A stretch of DNA of 34,978 nucleotides from Candidatus Enterousia excrementavium (GTDB lineage Bacteria > Pseudomonadota > Alphaproteobacteria > Rs-D84), in the NCBI GenBank assembly GCA_017694175.1, contig JADINE010000004.1:1-34978 (forward strand), given 5' to 3'. This document shows positions 7,502-16,252 of this stretch, piece after piece. Below the pieces are notes generated by a model. The model saw nothing but the letters and a program-made list of their open reading frames with translations. It was not told where the DNA came from and did not search any database. The position numbers were made by a program, and so were the translations under genes. Positions within the stretch are counted from its first letter, which is position 1. Each line of letters opens with the position of its first letter.

Positions 7502-7523
7502 AAACGCCCCAACGGGGCGTTTT
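7502..7523 (+). terminator. Intrinsic terminator after the 5278 gene
   Basis: The stem AAACGCCCC-aac-GGGGCGTTT is followed by a short T/A-rich tail. Confidence 0.75.
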
Positions 7524-7554
7524 ATATTTACTGTACGCCACGGCGCGCCACGGC

Positions 7555-7583
7555 AAAAAATACCCCGCATTAATCGCGGGGTA
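7555..7583 (-). terminator. Intrinsic terminator of the porin-like gene
   Basis: On the minus strand TACCCCGC and GCGGGGTA form an 8-bp stem with a 7-base loop, followed by six U. Confidence 0.8.
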
Positions 7584-7624
7584 ATTGTCCAATATAAGTT
7601 AATTTACTGTTTTTTTATTCGGCA

Positions 7625-8650
7625 TTAAAACGCCAGGTTCAAACGAACACCAACTTCGGCTTTGACATCTGTGCCATTTTGAGAGTTAGCATGCGCTTCG
7701 TCGAATGTGTATTCGCCGTACACAGCAACCTGGACATTGTCTGTCAATTGATTTGCCGCAGACAGTGTTACGATGTATTCATCGAACCCATCGTTCATGT
7801 CGGACAGTTGGGCAATTAAACCATTGACCAATGCCGGGGCGGCCGGATGTGCGCCAGCGGGCAATTCTGTAGCCAAGCTTTTAACACCATTGTCGGCGTG
7901 GTGATTATATTTGAATCCCGCACCGAATGACCAACGGTCGTTTAACTGATAAAACGCGTTCAAACCAAAGTTGATTTCTGTTGTGGATTTCAGGTTAACA
8001 GAAATCTCACTTGGGATACCCAATGTAGTCACTGCTACTGGCCCCATGGGGTCCATTGGAACCGTCAACCCGGCTACATCAATCACGTTGTTGCTGTTGC
8101 CGAATGTTTTCAGAACTTCCACAAACGCGCTGGTGGTCAATTTGCTCCAAGTTTTACCAAAGCGAACACCGGCGTCAAAGCCCCAGCGACCGTTTGAATA
8201 GTTGTCATACTGGAAACCACGTTCCAATGTGTACGCGCCACGCATTTTGTTAATGCCGCCCAAATGAGCATCTGCATAAACATCCAATACGATATCGTCG
8301 GACGTTTCAACCGCACGCCAAATCAGACCCAAACGGCCGTGATTCATACCCTTGCGATCAATATCAGCGTCGTGTGTATACGCGAACGCACCGCGAATTG
8401 CGATACGGTCCGTGATACCCAGGCCTAAATCTTCCTGGATACGCCAAATTGGGAATTCTGTTGCGCCATCGTGACCCTTTTGAACATGGGCATCTGAACT
8501 GTCCGCAACCTTTAACATCAATCCGCCCGATGTTTTCGAATAGAATTCGCCAGCAGTCGGCATGTACAACGGATTTTCCAAATTAGCAGCCATCGCAGGT
8601 GTTGCCAAAACAGATGCAGCAACCGCCAATTTTAAACTTTTTTTCATCAT
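7625..8650 (-). CDS. Outer-membrane beta-barrel, porin-like
   Basis: The 341-residue protein has a textbook signal peptide (MMKKSLKLAVAASVLATPAMAA) and ends RLNLAF, the terminal aromatic signature used by the BAM machinery. Between them, amphipathic strands alternate with Gly/Asp/Asn turns (for example NFGLNAFYQLNDRWSFGAGFKYNH and VQVAVYGEYTFDEAHANS), about 12-16 strands in all. It resembles transporter-type outer-membrane barrels, but I cannot name a substrate. Two adjacent ATGs (8650, 8647) follow AAGGAG. The upstream region carries two copies of a 14-base element that include -35-like TTGCCA sequences, so the gene may be driven by tandem promoters. It ends in its own terminator and is monocistronic. 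Confidence 0.78.
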   Translation of the reverse strand: MMKKSLKLAVAASVLATPAMAANLENPLYMPTAGEFYSKTSGGLMLKVADSSDAHVQKGHDGATEFPIWRIQEDLGLGITDRIAIRGAFAYTHDADIDRKGMNHGRLGLIWRAVETSDDIVLDVYADAHLGGINKMRGAYTLERGFQYDNYSNGRWGFDAGVRFGKTWSKLTTSAFVEVLKTFGNSNNVIDVAGLTVPMDPMGPVAVTTLGIPSEISVNLKSTTEINFGLNAFYQLNDRWSFGAGFKYNHHADNGVKSLATELPAGAHPAAPALVNGLIAQLSDMNDGFDEYIVTLSAANQLTDNVQVAVYGEYTFDEAHANSQNGTDVKAEVGVRLNLAF

Positions 8651-8687
8651 TTAACTCCTTGTTTTCGATGAAATGAATCACACAGCC

Positions 8688-8738
8688 CCCATTATTGGCA
8701 AGACCGCGGGTCATATCCGCCCCGCCCATTATTGGCAA
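8688..8738 (-). promoter_or_regulatory. Tandem 14-base direct repeats carrying -35 elements
   Basis: CCCATTATTGGCAA occurs at 8688-8701 and 8725-8738, 37 bases apart. On the minus strand each copy begins TTGCCA. The upstream copy is followed after 17 bases by TATGAC (8715-8710), a fair promoter for the porin-like gene. The second copy may be a duplicated promoter half or a regulator site. Confidence 0.45.
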
Positions 8739-8823
8739 CAGCGCGTTTTTGTGATATGGCCGTTTTACAGGGTGCTATATTCCAAGAATAAAGTCAAAGA
8801 CAAAATGATTTTGTACCCAGCCC

Positions 8824-8851
8824 TTGAATTTTTTTGTAATCGCACTATAAC
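8824..8851 (+). promoter_or_regulatory. Promoter of the 8895 gene
   Basis: TTGAAT (8824-8829) and TATAAC (8846-8851) are 16 bases apart, about 45 bases before the start codon. Confidence 0.5.
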
Positions 8852-8894
8852 ACAAAGAACCGGTATAAAGGTTCGTTAACCAAAGGGGTATGCT

Positions 8895-9449
8895 ATGGCT
8901 GACGATTTTAATAAAAACATGCAAATAATTATGGGCAAATCGGCTCAACGTGATGTGGAATTATCCGCGGATGATAAAAAGAATTTATCCACGGCCTATC
9001 AAAAACTTTTTGCGAATTTAACTTATAATCACTGGTTGCGTGGTGGCACATTGGGCAAAGCGTGGTATAACACATTGACCCAAATGAAACAGTTTATTCA
9101 GTCGATGGGCACATCTGGGCCGGCGGCAATGTACCTGCGCCAAATGTTCGCATCACACAGTGCCGAATGGGCAAAGGTTATGATGACGAACCCGAATCGC
9201 GAAACTGTGCTGGATGTGGATGAAAAAACAAAATCTGAATGGAATCGGCGCACAGCAACTGATTTAACGGGTGCACGTGAATCGATTTTGGCAATGGTGA
9301 ATAAATATAAAGCCGCTGAAAAATCCGTGCGTGCGTCGGATAATAACGCAACAAAGTCCCCGGATATGTTTAACGCGGCCGCCCAAAAAATCCGAATGCT
9401 AATGATTTTGCGCATGCAACAAAAGCGTAATAATGGCATGGCTGCATAA
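8895..9449 (+). CDS. Hypothetical cytoplasmic helical protein
   Basis: The 184-residue protein has no signal peptide, membrane segment or cysteine. It is rich in Met, Lys, Gln and Ala and looks almost wholly helical. Recognisable stretches such as NHWLRGGTLGKAWYNTLTQM and AAQKIRMLMILRMQQKR give no family match that I know. The start ATG follows AAGGGGTATGCT, a good ribosome site, and a plausible promoter lies upstream. A perfect palindromic terminator separates it from the convergent peptidase gene, so it is transcribed alone. Codon use is like its neighbours. Function unknown. Confidence 0.7.
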   Translation: MADDFNKNMQIIMGKSAQRDVELSADDKKNLSTAYQKLFANLTYNHWLRGGTLGKAWYNTLTQMKQFIQSMGTSGPAAMYLRQMFASHSAEWAKVMMTNPNRETVLDVDEKTKSEWNRRTATDLTGARESILAMVNKYKAAEKSVRASDNNATKSPDMFNAAAQKIRMLMILRMQQKRNNGMAA

Positions 9450-9451
9450 TA

Positions 9452-9479
9452 AAAAACACCGGCAATTGCCGGTGTTTTT
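9452..9479. terminator. Bidirectional intrinsic terminator between convergent genes
   Basis: The perfect palindrome AACACCGGCAATTGCCGGTG lies between an A run and a T run and serves both the gene ending at 9449 and the minus-strand gene ending at 9481. Its core is related to the CCGGCAAATGCCGG terminators elsewhere in the window. Confidence 0.85.
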
Positions 9480-9480
9480 A

Positions 9481-11475
9481 TTACCACAATTTCACGCGCT
9501 TTTCCGGGGCGATGTATAATTTATCACCCGGCGCCACACCAAAAGCGTCATACCATGCGTCTATGTGTGGCAAGATTCCATTTACGCGCCACCGTCCCAA
9601 TGAATGTTCATCCATTTTGGTTAAACGCAATACTTCTTCGTCGCGTATGTTTTGCGCCCACACGCCCGCATATGCTGTAAAGAACCGCATCGACGGGGTC
9701 ATGCCATCAATTACATTGCCGGGCGTGCCAAATTGAGTATATGCAGTGTATGAAACAGTCAATCCACCATAGTCCGCCAAATTTTCGCCCAGTGTAAATT
9801 CACCGTTTGCATGCACACCTGGGGCAACTTCGATATTATTGAAATAATCCCGCATAACATTTGCGCGTGCAGTGAATCCGGCGGCATCGTCGGCCGTCCA
9901 CCAATCGCGCAGGTTGCCATCCGCATCAAATTGTCTGCCTGAATCATCAAAACCATGTGTCATTTCGTGGCCGATTACGCTGCCAATGGCGCCATAGTTA
10001 AATGCATCGTCGGCCGCCATATCAAAGAACGGGTATTGCAAAATTCCGGCTGGAAAACAAACTTCGTTCGAAGATGGATCGTAATACGCGTTTACTTCGT
10101 GTGCGTTCATGTACCAGATGGTCGGATCTTTTTTCTGGCCGATTTTAGCAATCCAGAACGCGTCTTCGAATTCGGACACGCGAACGATATTGTCCCAAAG
10201 TGATACATCTGCATCGATATCTAATTTGGAATAATCGCGCCATTTGTCGGGATATCCGATTTTAGCATTGAACGAATTTAATTTTTCCAATGCTTGTTTT
10301 TTTGTTTCATCAGACATCCATGTTAAATTTTCAATTCGCATGCCCAACGCGCGCTGCAAATTTTTTACTAATTCTTGCATACGTTCTTTTGCATCTGGTG
10401 AAAAATATTCTTCCACATAAAGACGTCCGATTTCTTCGCCCAGTGTGTCATCCAGTAATGCCACAGCACGTTTCCAACGCGGCTTTTGCTCTAATTGGCC
10501 CGCCATAGTGCGATTAAAGAAATCAAATGATATTTCATATGTTGTGTCGTCCAACAAAGTATCTGCTGCGCTTATGATGCGGTATTTAAGATAATCGCGA
10601 ATAACCGCAATATCTGTATCGTTCATAATAGCGATTGATTCTTTGATGGCTTCGGGTTGATTAATATTAATTTCTTTTGCCGCTGTGGCGCCACGTGCAG
10701 TTAAATATGCGTCCCAATCAAAATTTGGAAATTCTTTTTTTACTTCATCCACGGTCATTTTGTGATAATTAGCGGCCGGATCGCGCAGTTTTTCTTTTGG
10801 GTAAAAAGATTTTGCCATGCGTTCTTCGAATGCATAAATTTCATCAGCATTTGCATCAACACCAAAATTTTCCAATTGCTTTGCGATGAATTCGCGATAT
10901 TTTGCGCGGATTTCCGCCGATTTTTCATCAGTATCAAAATAATAATCGCGCGACAGTCCAATGCCACCTTGGCCAATATTATACAGATAATATTCGCTGT
11001 TTTTTTCGTCCAGACCAACCCCGTCGCCCCAGAAAGCCGATGCAAAAGTATGCATTTTCCCAAGGTACGCAGGCAAATCAGCAACTGATTTAATATTGTC
11101 AATTTCGTCCAGATATGGTTGCACTGGTGTAACGCCGTCGGCATTTAATTTATCTGCATCCATGGCGATATCATACAGTGTGCCAATTTTCCCATCGTCT
11201 GTGCGCGCAATTTTGCGTACGCGTTCCAGGTTTGTATCGCGTAAAATTTCGAATGCGCCGTATCTGGTATAATCCGCAGGAATCGGATTTTTATTCCGCC
11301 ACCCCAATGTAGCATAATCGAAAAAATCATCCCCTGGGCGAACAGTTAAATCCATATTTTCAGTTTTAATGCCAGCGTTCATAATTTTCTCCTTTGGTCT
11401 GGTAATAAAATACGCTGCGGCTATGGCAACAGCCACTGCGATTATACCAATAATGTTTAATACTTTGTGTTGCAT
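9481..11475 (-). CDS. M13 family zinc metallopeptidase (PepO/neprilysin-like)
   Basis: The 664-residue protein has an N-terminal membrane segment (about residues 5-25, IIGIIAVAVAIAAAYFI), so it is anchored with its catalytic domain in the periplasm or exported. The M13 N-domain starts at DDFFDYATLGWRNKNPIPADYTRYG. NAYYDPSSNEVCFPAGILQYPFF precedes the zinc site VIGHEMTHGFDD (HExxH at 503-507), and GENLADYGGL (from 563) supplies the third ligand Glu and the conserved Asp. The protein ends in KRVKLW, which lacks the cysteine of the eukaryotic CxxW end, as is common in bacteria. These enzymes cleave oligopeptides. ATG 11475 lies 2 bases after the hemW stop with GGGGT in between, so the two genes form one transcript. 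Confidence 0.92.
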   Translation of the reverse strand: MQHKVLNIIGIIAVAVAIAAAYFITRPKEKIMNAGIKTENMDLTVRPGDDFFDYATLGWRNKNPIPADYTRYGAFEILRDTNLERVRKIARTDDGKIGTLYDIAMDADKLNADGVTPVQPYLDEIDNIKSVADLPAYLGKMHTFASAFWGDGVGLDEKNSEYYLYNIGQGGIGLSRDYYFDTDEKSAEIRAKYREFIAKQLENFGVDANADEIYAFEERMAKSFYPKEKLRDPAANYHKMTVDEVKKEFPNFDWDAYLTARGATAAKEININQPEAIKESIAIMNDTDIAVIRDYLKYRIISAADTLLDDTTYEISFDFFNRTMAGQLEQKPRWKRAVALLDDTLGEEIGRLYVEEYFSPDAKERMQELVKNLQRALGMRIENLTWMSDETKKQALEKLNSFNAKIGYPDKWRDYSKLDIDADVSLWDNIVRVSEFEDAFWIAKIGQKKDPTIWYMNAHEVNAYYDPSSNEVCFPAGILQYPFFDMAADDAFNYGAIGSVIGHEMTHGFDDSGRQFDADGNLRDWWTADDAAGFTARANVMRDYFNNIEVAPGVHANGEFTLGENLADYGGLTVSYTAYTQFGTPGNVIDGMTPSMRFFTAYAGVWAQNIRDEEVLRLTKMDEHSLGRWRVNGILPHIDAWYDAFGVAPGDKLYIAPEKRVKLW

Positions 11476-11477
11476 TT

Positions 11478-12536
11478 TTACCCCACTGTGTTTAATACGA
11501 TATCGTTCAAAACCAACATTCCGCGATTTGTCACAGCCAATCGATTTTCAGCTGTTATGTGTATTAAATCTGGGTTGGCCAAAACGTATTCTATATTTAT
11601 TATTTTTTGTACCGCCGTGTCAAGATAAACCCCGCGTACCGTGCGCAGCCCTGTGATTACGCGTTCGATTGCGCGTGCGTCGGCGGACAGTTTTTCGAAT
11701 TGTTCGCCATTGCCCATTTCTTCGTACCATACATCATCGATTAAAATCCGTCCAGCAGCCCCGCGCCCAATGCCAATATATGGCGCGCCATCCCATACAT
11801 TCATGTTGTGCCGGCATTCCTGGCCCGGGATGGCGTAATTAGAAACTTCGTACCGTGCCGGGACAAGGCTGTCCCCAATGGCGGTATACATATCGGCCAA
11901 AGCGTCATCAGAAGGCATTTGTAAATTCATTCGTGCAAACGGTGTATTTGGTTCCAACGTTAATTCGTACATTGAACAGTGTTGTAACCCCACAGAGTTT
12001 ATTTGTTTGCATGTTTGAATTACATCGCGTACTGTATCGCCCGGCAATCCATATATAAAATCAGCCGACACACGGATATTATTTTTCATTGCAGTATTGA
12101 TAAAATCCAACGCAGTTTTTGCATCGTGTCGTCGCCCCAGAAATTTTAATTTTTCATCATCAAACGATTGCACGCCAATTGAAATACGATTTACACCTGC
12201 GCTTATAAAATTTTTTAATTTTTCTGCATCAATGGTGCCTGGGTTTGATTCCAATGTAATTTCGCAATTATCGTCAACGCTAAAATTTTCGCGCAGCGCA
12301 CTAATTATGCGTTCAAAAATTTTAACAGGCATAAGCGATGGTGTTCCGCCACCAAAAAATACAGTTGGTACAGATGTTTTGCCCAACATATTGGCCCAGT
12401 ACCTGATTTCATTTATAATTTTGTCGGCGTATGCGTCCCAGTCGGGGTGTGCGCATGCGTGCGAAAAAAAAGCGCAGTAATTGCATTTTGATATGCAAAA
12501 AGGAACATGAATATATATGTTATGTGGCTGAATCAT
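11478..12536 (-). CDS. hemW: HemW-type radical SAM heme chaperone
   Basis: The 352-residue cytoplasmic protein carries the radical-SAM motif VPFCISKCNYC (Cys14, Cys18, Cys21) in the CxxxCxxC form used for the 4Fe-4S cluster and an FFGGGTPSL motif (60-68) that contacts SAM. Further on come ISIGVQSFDDEKLKFLGRRHD, ADFIYGLPGDT and the HemW-type HNMNVWDGAPYIGIGRGAAGR. Proteins of this group were once called oxygen-independent coproporphyrinogen oxidases. HemW lacks the fourth N-terminal cysteine of true HemN and binds and transfers heme, which favours the chaperone call. The ATG at 12536 is taken. The M13 peptidase follows 2 bases downstream. An oxidase role cannot be excluded by sequence alone. 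Confidence 0.88.
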   Translation of the reverse strand: MIQPHNIYIHVPFCISKCNYCAFFSHACAHPDWDAYADKIINEIRYWANMLGKTSVPTVFFGGGTPSLMPVKIFERIISALRENFSVDDNCEITLESNPGTIDAEKLKNFISAGVNRISIGVQSFDDEKLKFLGRRHDAKTALDFINTAMKNNIRVSADFIYGLPGDTVRDVIQTCKQINSVGLQHCSMYELTLEPNTPFARMNLQMPSDDALADMYTAIGDSLVPARYEVSNYAIPGQECRHNMNVWDGAPYIGIGRGAAGRILIDDVWYEEMGNGEQFEKLSADARAIERVITGLRTVRGVYLDTAVQKIINIEYVLANPDLIHITAENRLAVTNRGMLVLNDIVLNTVG

Positions 12537-12600
12537 ATCGGCATTTTATAACAAAAACATTGAAAATCCAGTATTTGATTCGTATTCCAAAAAAAGTACT

Positions 12601-12629
12601 TTTCATATAAATAATTTTTATGCTAGAAT
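12601..12629 (+). promoter_or_regulatory. Possible promoter of the 12648 barrel gene
   Basis: TAGAAT (12624-12629) is preceded at 17 bases by TTTCAT (12601-12606). The -10 is reasonable and the -35 weak. Confidence 0.35.
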
Positions 12630-12647
12630 ATATCTGTCAATGTAGGT

Positions 12648-14123
12648 ATGAAGAAAGGAAGTTTGGCATTTTTGTGCGGAATTCTGGCTCCTGTTACGGC
12701 ATTTGCGTCGAACGAGGGGGTGCCTTCGTATTATCAAAATAACGATACAACAACAGTAAACCGTGCCGCATACGGTGATTATGCAAACCAGGGCTATACC
12801 CAATACGTTGGTCAATCTGGTAATAAACAGATTGTGGGAAGTCGAACCACTTCGTACCAGGTTCCACGTCCGCAATTGCCTGAAACTGTCGGTACAATGA
12901 CGGCTAATGGTATTGCCATGCCAACCGAAGACAGAACAACCGTTTATGCTTCGTACACGCGGCGTTTCGCGGATTTCGAATTTAAAACGGGCGTAAATTC
13001 TGTGTTGGAATGGGACGATATGGTATACAATGAAATTGGTGTTGGGTTGCAACACAATTTCAGCGTTCGTAATTTTGATATGTTTGCTTATGCTCAATAC
13101 AGCATGGGCTTTATGTCGCATGGCGGCATGTCTATGGATTATGATTTGGAACCATATGATACGTCTGATCCATACAATGGCATATTTACAATTTCTGTGG
13201 GCGATCAAACAGGGCGCACGAATCATTTTAAAATCGGCATAGGGGCACATCATATTTGGGATGTTGGCGGGTGGAAATTATCGCCATCGATTGGGTACGA
13301 GATATTCAATCATAACCTGGAAATGTCCGATCATTACTATCCGAATCCTGGTATATTCTTGCCTTTGATGACAAATAATGGTGATTACGTCTATGGCGAT
13401 GTTGATGGGAATTATTATTCTGTGCCAATTAATATGGAACCCCAGGATGATTGGTACCAGGTTTGTATGTCGCCCGAGGATATTAAATTGGTTCAAACCA
13501 CAAATTCTGGTGGCATATTGGGGTTGGGAACATCGCTGGTAACGGGCGATTATAATCCTGATATGGGGTATGTACCATGGGGTGTGGATTCTGGGGAATG
13601 CGTGGTTATTGGTGGTGATGGTCCCGTTATTGTCGAGGGTACAACACATATTTACAACACAACTTGGTCTGGTTTTTACATAGGGCTGGAAATTGAAAAG
13701 CAAATGACGCTTTCCGATAAATTGCGTTTTTATTTCCAGGTTGGCTTGCCGAATTATTCATCCGAAGGAACATGGCCAAATCGTACTGATTGGCAACAGA
13801 ACCCCAGTTTCCTGGACGAGGGGAATAACGGCGCATATTCATACGCAGCCGAGATGGAATATAATTATCGCATTTCCGATCGCATGCAATTGGCGATAAA
13901 GGTTGACACAAATTATTTCCACGTTGGCGAGATTGGTGGCGAATTGTATTTGGCTGAATATACAAGCTGGCTTTTGGATGAAAACGGATATTACATTTTG
14001 GATGAAAATGGCTTGCCGATTTTGGAAACTGTTCCGGCCAGTACAGTGGAAATAAGTGATCAATTGGATCATGCCACATGGCAATCATTTGGGTTGCACG
14101 TTGGATTAAAATACTCGTTCTAG
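12648..14123 (+). CDS. Outer-membrane beta-barrel protein, family not recognised
   Basis: The 491-residue protein has a signal peptide (1-20, ending VTAFA) and a disordered Tyr/Gln/Thr-rich segment (21-90). Strand-rich sequence follows from TTVYASYTRRFADFEFKTG to the end, which reads LHVGLKYSF, a barrel C-terminus. Strands such as GVGLQHNFSVRNFDMFAYAQYSMG alternate polar and hydrophobic residues. Long acidic loops rich in Asp, Tyr and Asn lie near 240-330. A small internal repeat, LLDENGYYILDENGLPIL, sits near 440. It is a probable surface barrel of unknown function, similar in plan (signal, spacer, barrel) to the 30316 protein. The start at 12648 has only a weak ribosome site (TAGG). The lytic transglycosylase begins 21 bases downstream. 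Confidence 0.7.
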   Translation: MKKGSLAFLCGILAPVTAFASNEGVPSYYQNNDTTTVNRAAYGDYANQGYTQYVGQSGNKQIVGSRTTSYQVPRPQLPETVGTMTANGIAMPTEDRTTVYASYTRRFADFEFKTGVNSVLEWDDMVYNEIGVGLQHNFSVRNFDMFAYAQYSMGFMSHGGMSMDYDLEPYDTSDPYNGIFTISVGDQTGRTNHFKIGIGAHHIWDVGGWKLSPSIGYEIFNHNLEMSDHYYPNPGIFLPLMTNNGDYVYGDVDGNYYSVPINMEPQDDWYQVCMSPEDIKLVQTTNSGGILGLGTSLVTGDYNPDMGYVPWGVDSGECVVIGGDGPVIVEGTTHIYNTTWSGFYIGLEIEKQMTLSDKLRFYFQVGLPNYSSEGTWPNRTDWQQNPSFLDEGNNGAYSYAAEMEYNYRISDRMQLAIKVDTNYFHVGEIGGELYLAEYTSWLLDENGYYILDENGLPILETVPASTVEISDQLDHATWQSFGLHVGLKYSF

Positions 14124-14144
14124 GTTACACAAAGGGGTGCTGTT

Positions 14145-15221
14145 ATGATGGGGCGCAGTTTTATCGCACACCTTGCAGGTGTTGCGATGGTGATTTTATT
14201 ACCGTGTAATGCATTTGCAACGCGTGGTGCGTTTGATGTGGACAGGTGGTATGAAATTTTGGATAACGTACGTGCGCGTGCGTCGGAAAACGGAATTTCA
14301 GACGCCACAATCGATGCTACATTAAAATATCCTGCGTTTATCCCATCTATTGTAAAAAGTGACCGGAATCAGGCTGAATTCAAATTAACTTTGGATGAAT
14401 ATCTTGCACGAACGGTGAATTCGCGTCGCATAAAAAATGGTCTTGAAATGCGTAACACTTATCCAACTATGCTGTCGCGTGTGGAGCAAAAATACGGTGT
14501 ACAACCGCATGTGATATTGGCGTTTTGGGGATTGGAATCCAATTATGGTTCATATCGTGCGGCGCACAAATTAACAGACGCGTTTTTAACATTGATGTAC
14601 GAAGGGCGCCGTGAAACATTTTTCGGTAACCAGTTATTGGCGTTAATGAAAATAGCAGATGATAACGACCTGGATATAAACGACATTCATGGCAGTTGGG
14701 CGGGCGCCATGGGGCATTTTCAGTTTATTCCAACAACGCTGCAACAATATGGTGCCGATGGCAATGGCGATGGAAAAATAGATATTATTCACAGTGTTGG
14801 CGACGGCATGTTCAGTGCGGGCAATTACCTGCACAAATTGGGGTGGAATCCGAACGAACGCATAGTTCGCCGTGTGGCTTTGCCGGCTGATTTTGATATT
14901 GGTCTTTTGGACGGAAAAACGAAATACTTGCTGTCCCAGTGGGCGGCGATGGGGGTAACGAATCCGGATGGTACACAAATTCCATTGGCTGATATGACGG
15001 CGGGCCTGGTTGCCGACGTGAATGCAATCCAGGAACAGCGCGCTGCGGCAATCGCGGCCGCAGCTGCATCGGATCCGAACGCAATGGATACAGATGTCGC
15101 GCCCCAGCCCGTGATTTATGCGTATTTAACATATCCTAATTTTTATCGTATAAAAAAGTGGAACAGTTCAAATTGGTACGCAATTGCGATTGCAACCTTG
15201 GCCGATGAATTAAAACAATAA
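14145..15221 (+). CDS. mltB: Lytic murein transglycosylase, MltB family
   Basis: The enzyme cleaves peptidoglycan between MurNAc and GlcNAc, forming 1,6-anhydro ends, in the periplasm. The 358-residue protein has a signal peptide (to about residue 26, AFA|TRG). No good lipobox is present (LLPC has Pro before Cys), so it is likely soluble, unlike lipoprotein MltB. The catalytic Glu is in ILAFWGLESNYGSYR (about residue 131). HGSWAGAMGHFQFIPTTLQQYG and the Asp-rich loop DGNGDGKIDI follow, as in the MltB/SLT fold, then AGNYLHKLGW. Residues from about 290 form an Ala-rich insertion. The ATG pair at 14145/14148 follows AAGGGG. It is 21 bases behind an outer-membrane barrel gene, with no terminator seen in between. 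Confidence 0.9.
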   Translation: MMGRSFIAHLAGVAMVILLPCNAFATRGAFDVDRWYEILDNVRARASENGISDATIDATLKYPAFIPSIVKSDRNQAEFKLTLDEYLARTVNSRRIKNGLEMRNTYPTMLSRVEQKYGVQPHVILAFWGLESNYGSYRAAHKLTDAFLTLMYEGRRETFFGNQLLALMKIADDNDLDINDIHGSWAGAMGHFQFIPTTLQQYGADGNGDGKIDIIHSVGDGMFSAGNYLHKLGWNPNERIVRRVALPADFDIGLLDGKTKYLLSQWAAMGVTNPDGTQIPLADMTAGLVADVNAIQEQRAAAIAAAAASDPNAMDTDVAPQPVIYAYLTYPNFYRIKKWNSSNWYAIAIATLADELKQ

Positions 15222-15227
15222 AAATAA

Positions 15228-15256
15228 TTGAAAACGGCGGATTTCTTTGATATTCT
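15228..15256 (+). promoter_or_regulatory. Promoter of the olsB-olsA-proS operon
   Basis: TTGAAA (15228-15233) and TATTCT (15251-15256) are exactly 17 bases apart, just upstream of olsB. Confidence 0.5.
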
Positions 15257-15292
15257 TGATAGCATAGAAAAAAGAATAAAAGGAAAAATCTT

Positions 15293-16252
15293 ATGGCTAT
15301 CAAGGTTCGTGATTACGAAGTGCGTTTAACCAGAAACAAAGATGAACGACGCCAGGTGCGCCAATTGCGCTATGAAGTTTTTGTCGAGGAAGAGGGCGCA
15401 TACGCCACCGAAGAACAAAAAAATCTGCGCGAAGAATATGATTCTTTTGACCGCTATGCAGAATATTTGGCGGTGTTTCATAATGGAAAAATCGTTGGCA
15501 CATATCGTATCATAGACCGCAATAACGCTGAAAAATTGGGCAGTTTTTACACAGAAACAGAATTTAATATTTCAAAAATAAAAAAAGTCGATGGCAACAT
15601 TGCTGAAATGTCGCGCGCATGTGTTAAACGTGAATATCGCGATAATGCACTGGTTATGCGCATGTTGTGGGCCGGGCTGGGCGAATTTGTAATGCGCCGT
15701 AAAATTGCGATTTTGTTTGGTGTGGCATCATGGGTTGGAACAAAATCTGTGGAATCAGCCCAGGCTATTTCGTATTTGTATTATAATCATTTATCACCAT
15801 TGGGATTGCGTGCAACAGTTTTAAGCGAAAATTTTGCCGAAGGCATAAATCCAAAATTATCGCGCATGAATATTTTGCCGCGTGAATTTGTTGATGAATC
15901 TGATGCACGTCGCCAAATGACGCCTTTGATAAAGGGCTATTTGCGTTTGGGTGCCACATTTGGCAAAGGTGTATTTATTGACAAAACGTTTAATTCATAC
16001 GATGTATTCGTTATGTTACAGACCAAAAAAATTGATGCTGCATATCAAAAGCATTTCTTGGGTCGTGAAAATGCGTTACAGGATTTGGATGTTCGTGATA
16101 ATCCGTTAAAAACTGTTGGTAAAATTATGTTGTTGCCGGTAACGGGTTCATTCAAAGTAGTTCGTGCATTTTTGGAATTCTTGTTACGCGAAGATGCCGT
16201 TGACGCAGAATATATTGACGAAGAACATGATAGCAACAGGGAAAAAGAATAA
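15293..16252 (+). CDS. olsB: OlsB-type ornithine N-acyltransferase
   Basis: The protein resembles the OlsB/GNAT-like hemolysin family that transfers a 3-hydroxyacyl chain from acyl-ACP to ornithine, the first step of ornithine-lipid synthesis. In 319 residues it shows RQLRYEVFVEEEGA near the N-terminus, EYDSFDRYAEYLAVFHNGKIVGTYRI (a GNAT core), then AEMSRACVKREYRDNALVMRMLWAGLGEF and LFGVASWVGT. The last 60 residues are charged and probably extend beyond the core. The ATG at 15293 follows AAGGA. Its stop overlaps the start of the next acyltransferase by one base (TAATG), which supports the two-enzyme olsB-olsA pathway. Substrate is inferred from family and neighbour; another N-acyltransferase role remains possible. 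Confidence 0.75.
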   Translation: MAIKVRDYEVRLTRNKDERRQVRQLRYEVFVEEEGAYATEEQKNLREEYDSFDRYAEYLAVFHNGKIVGTYRIIDRNNAEKLGSFYTETEFNISKIKKVDGNIAEMSRACVKREYRDNALVMRMLWAGLGEFVMRRKIAILFGVASWVGTKSVESAQAISYLYYNHLSPLGLRATVLSENFAEGINPKLSRMNILPREFVDESDARRQMTPLIKGYLRLGATFGKGVFIDKTFNSYDVFVMLQTKKIDAAYQKHFLGRENALQDLDVRDNPLKTVGKIMLLPVTGSFKVVRAFLEFLLREDAVDAEYIDEEHDSNREKE

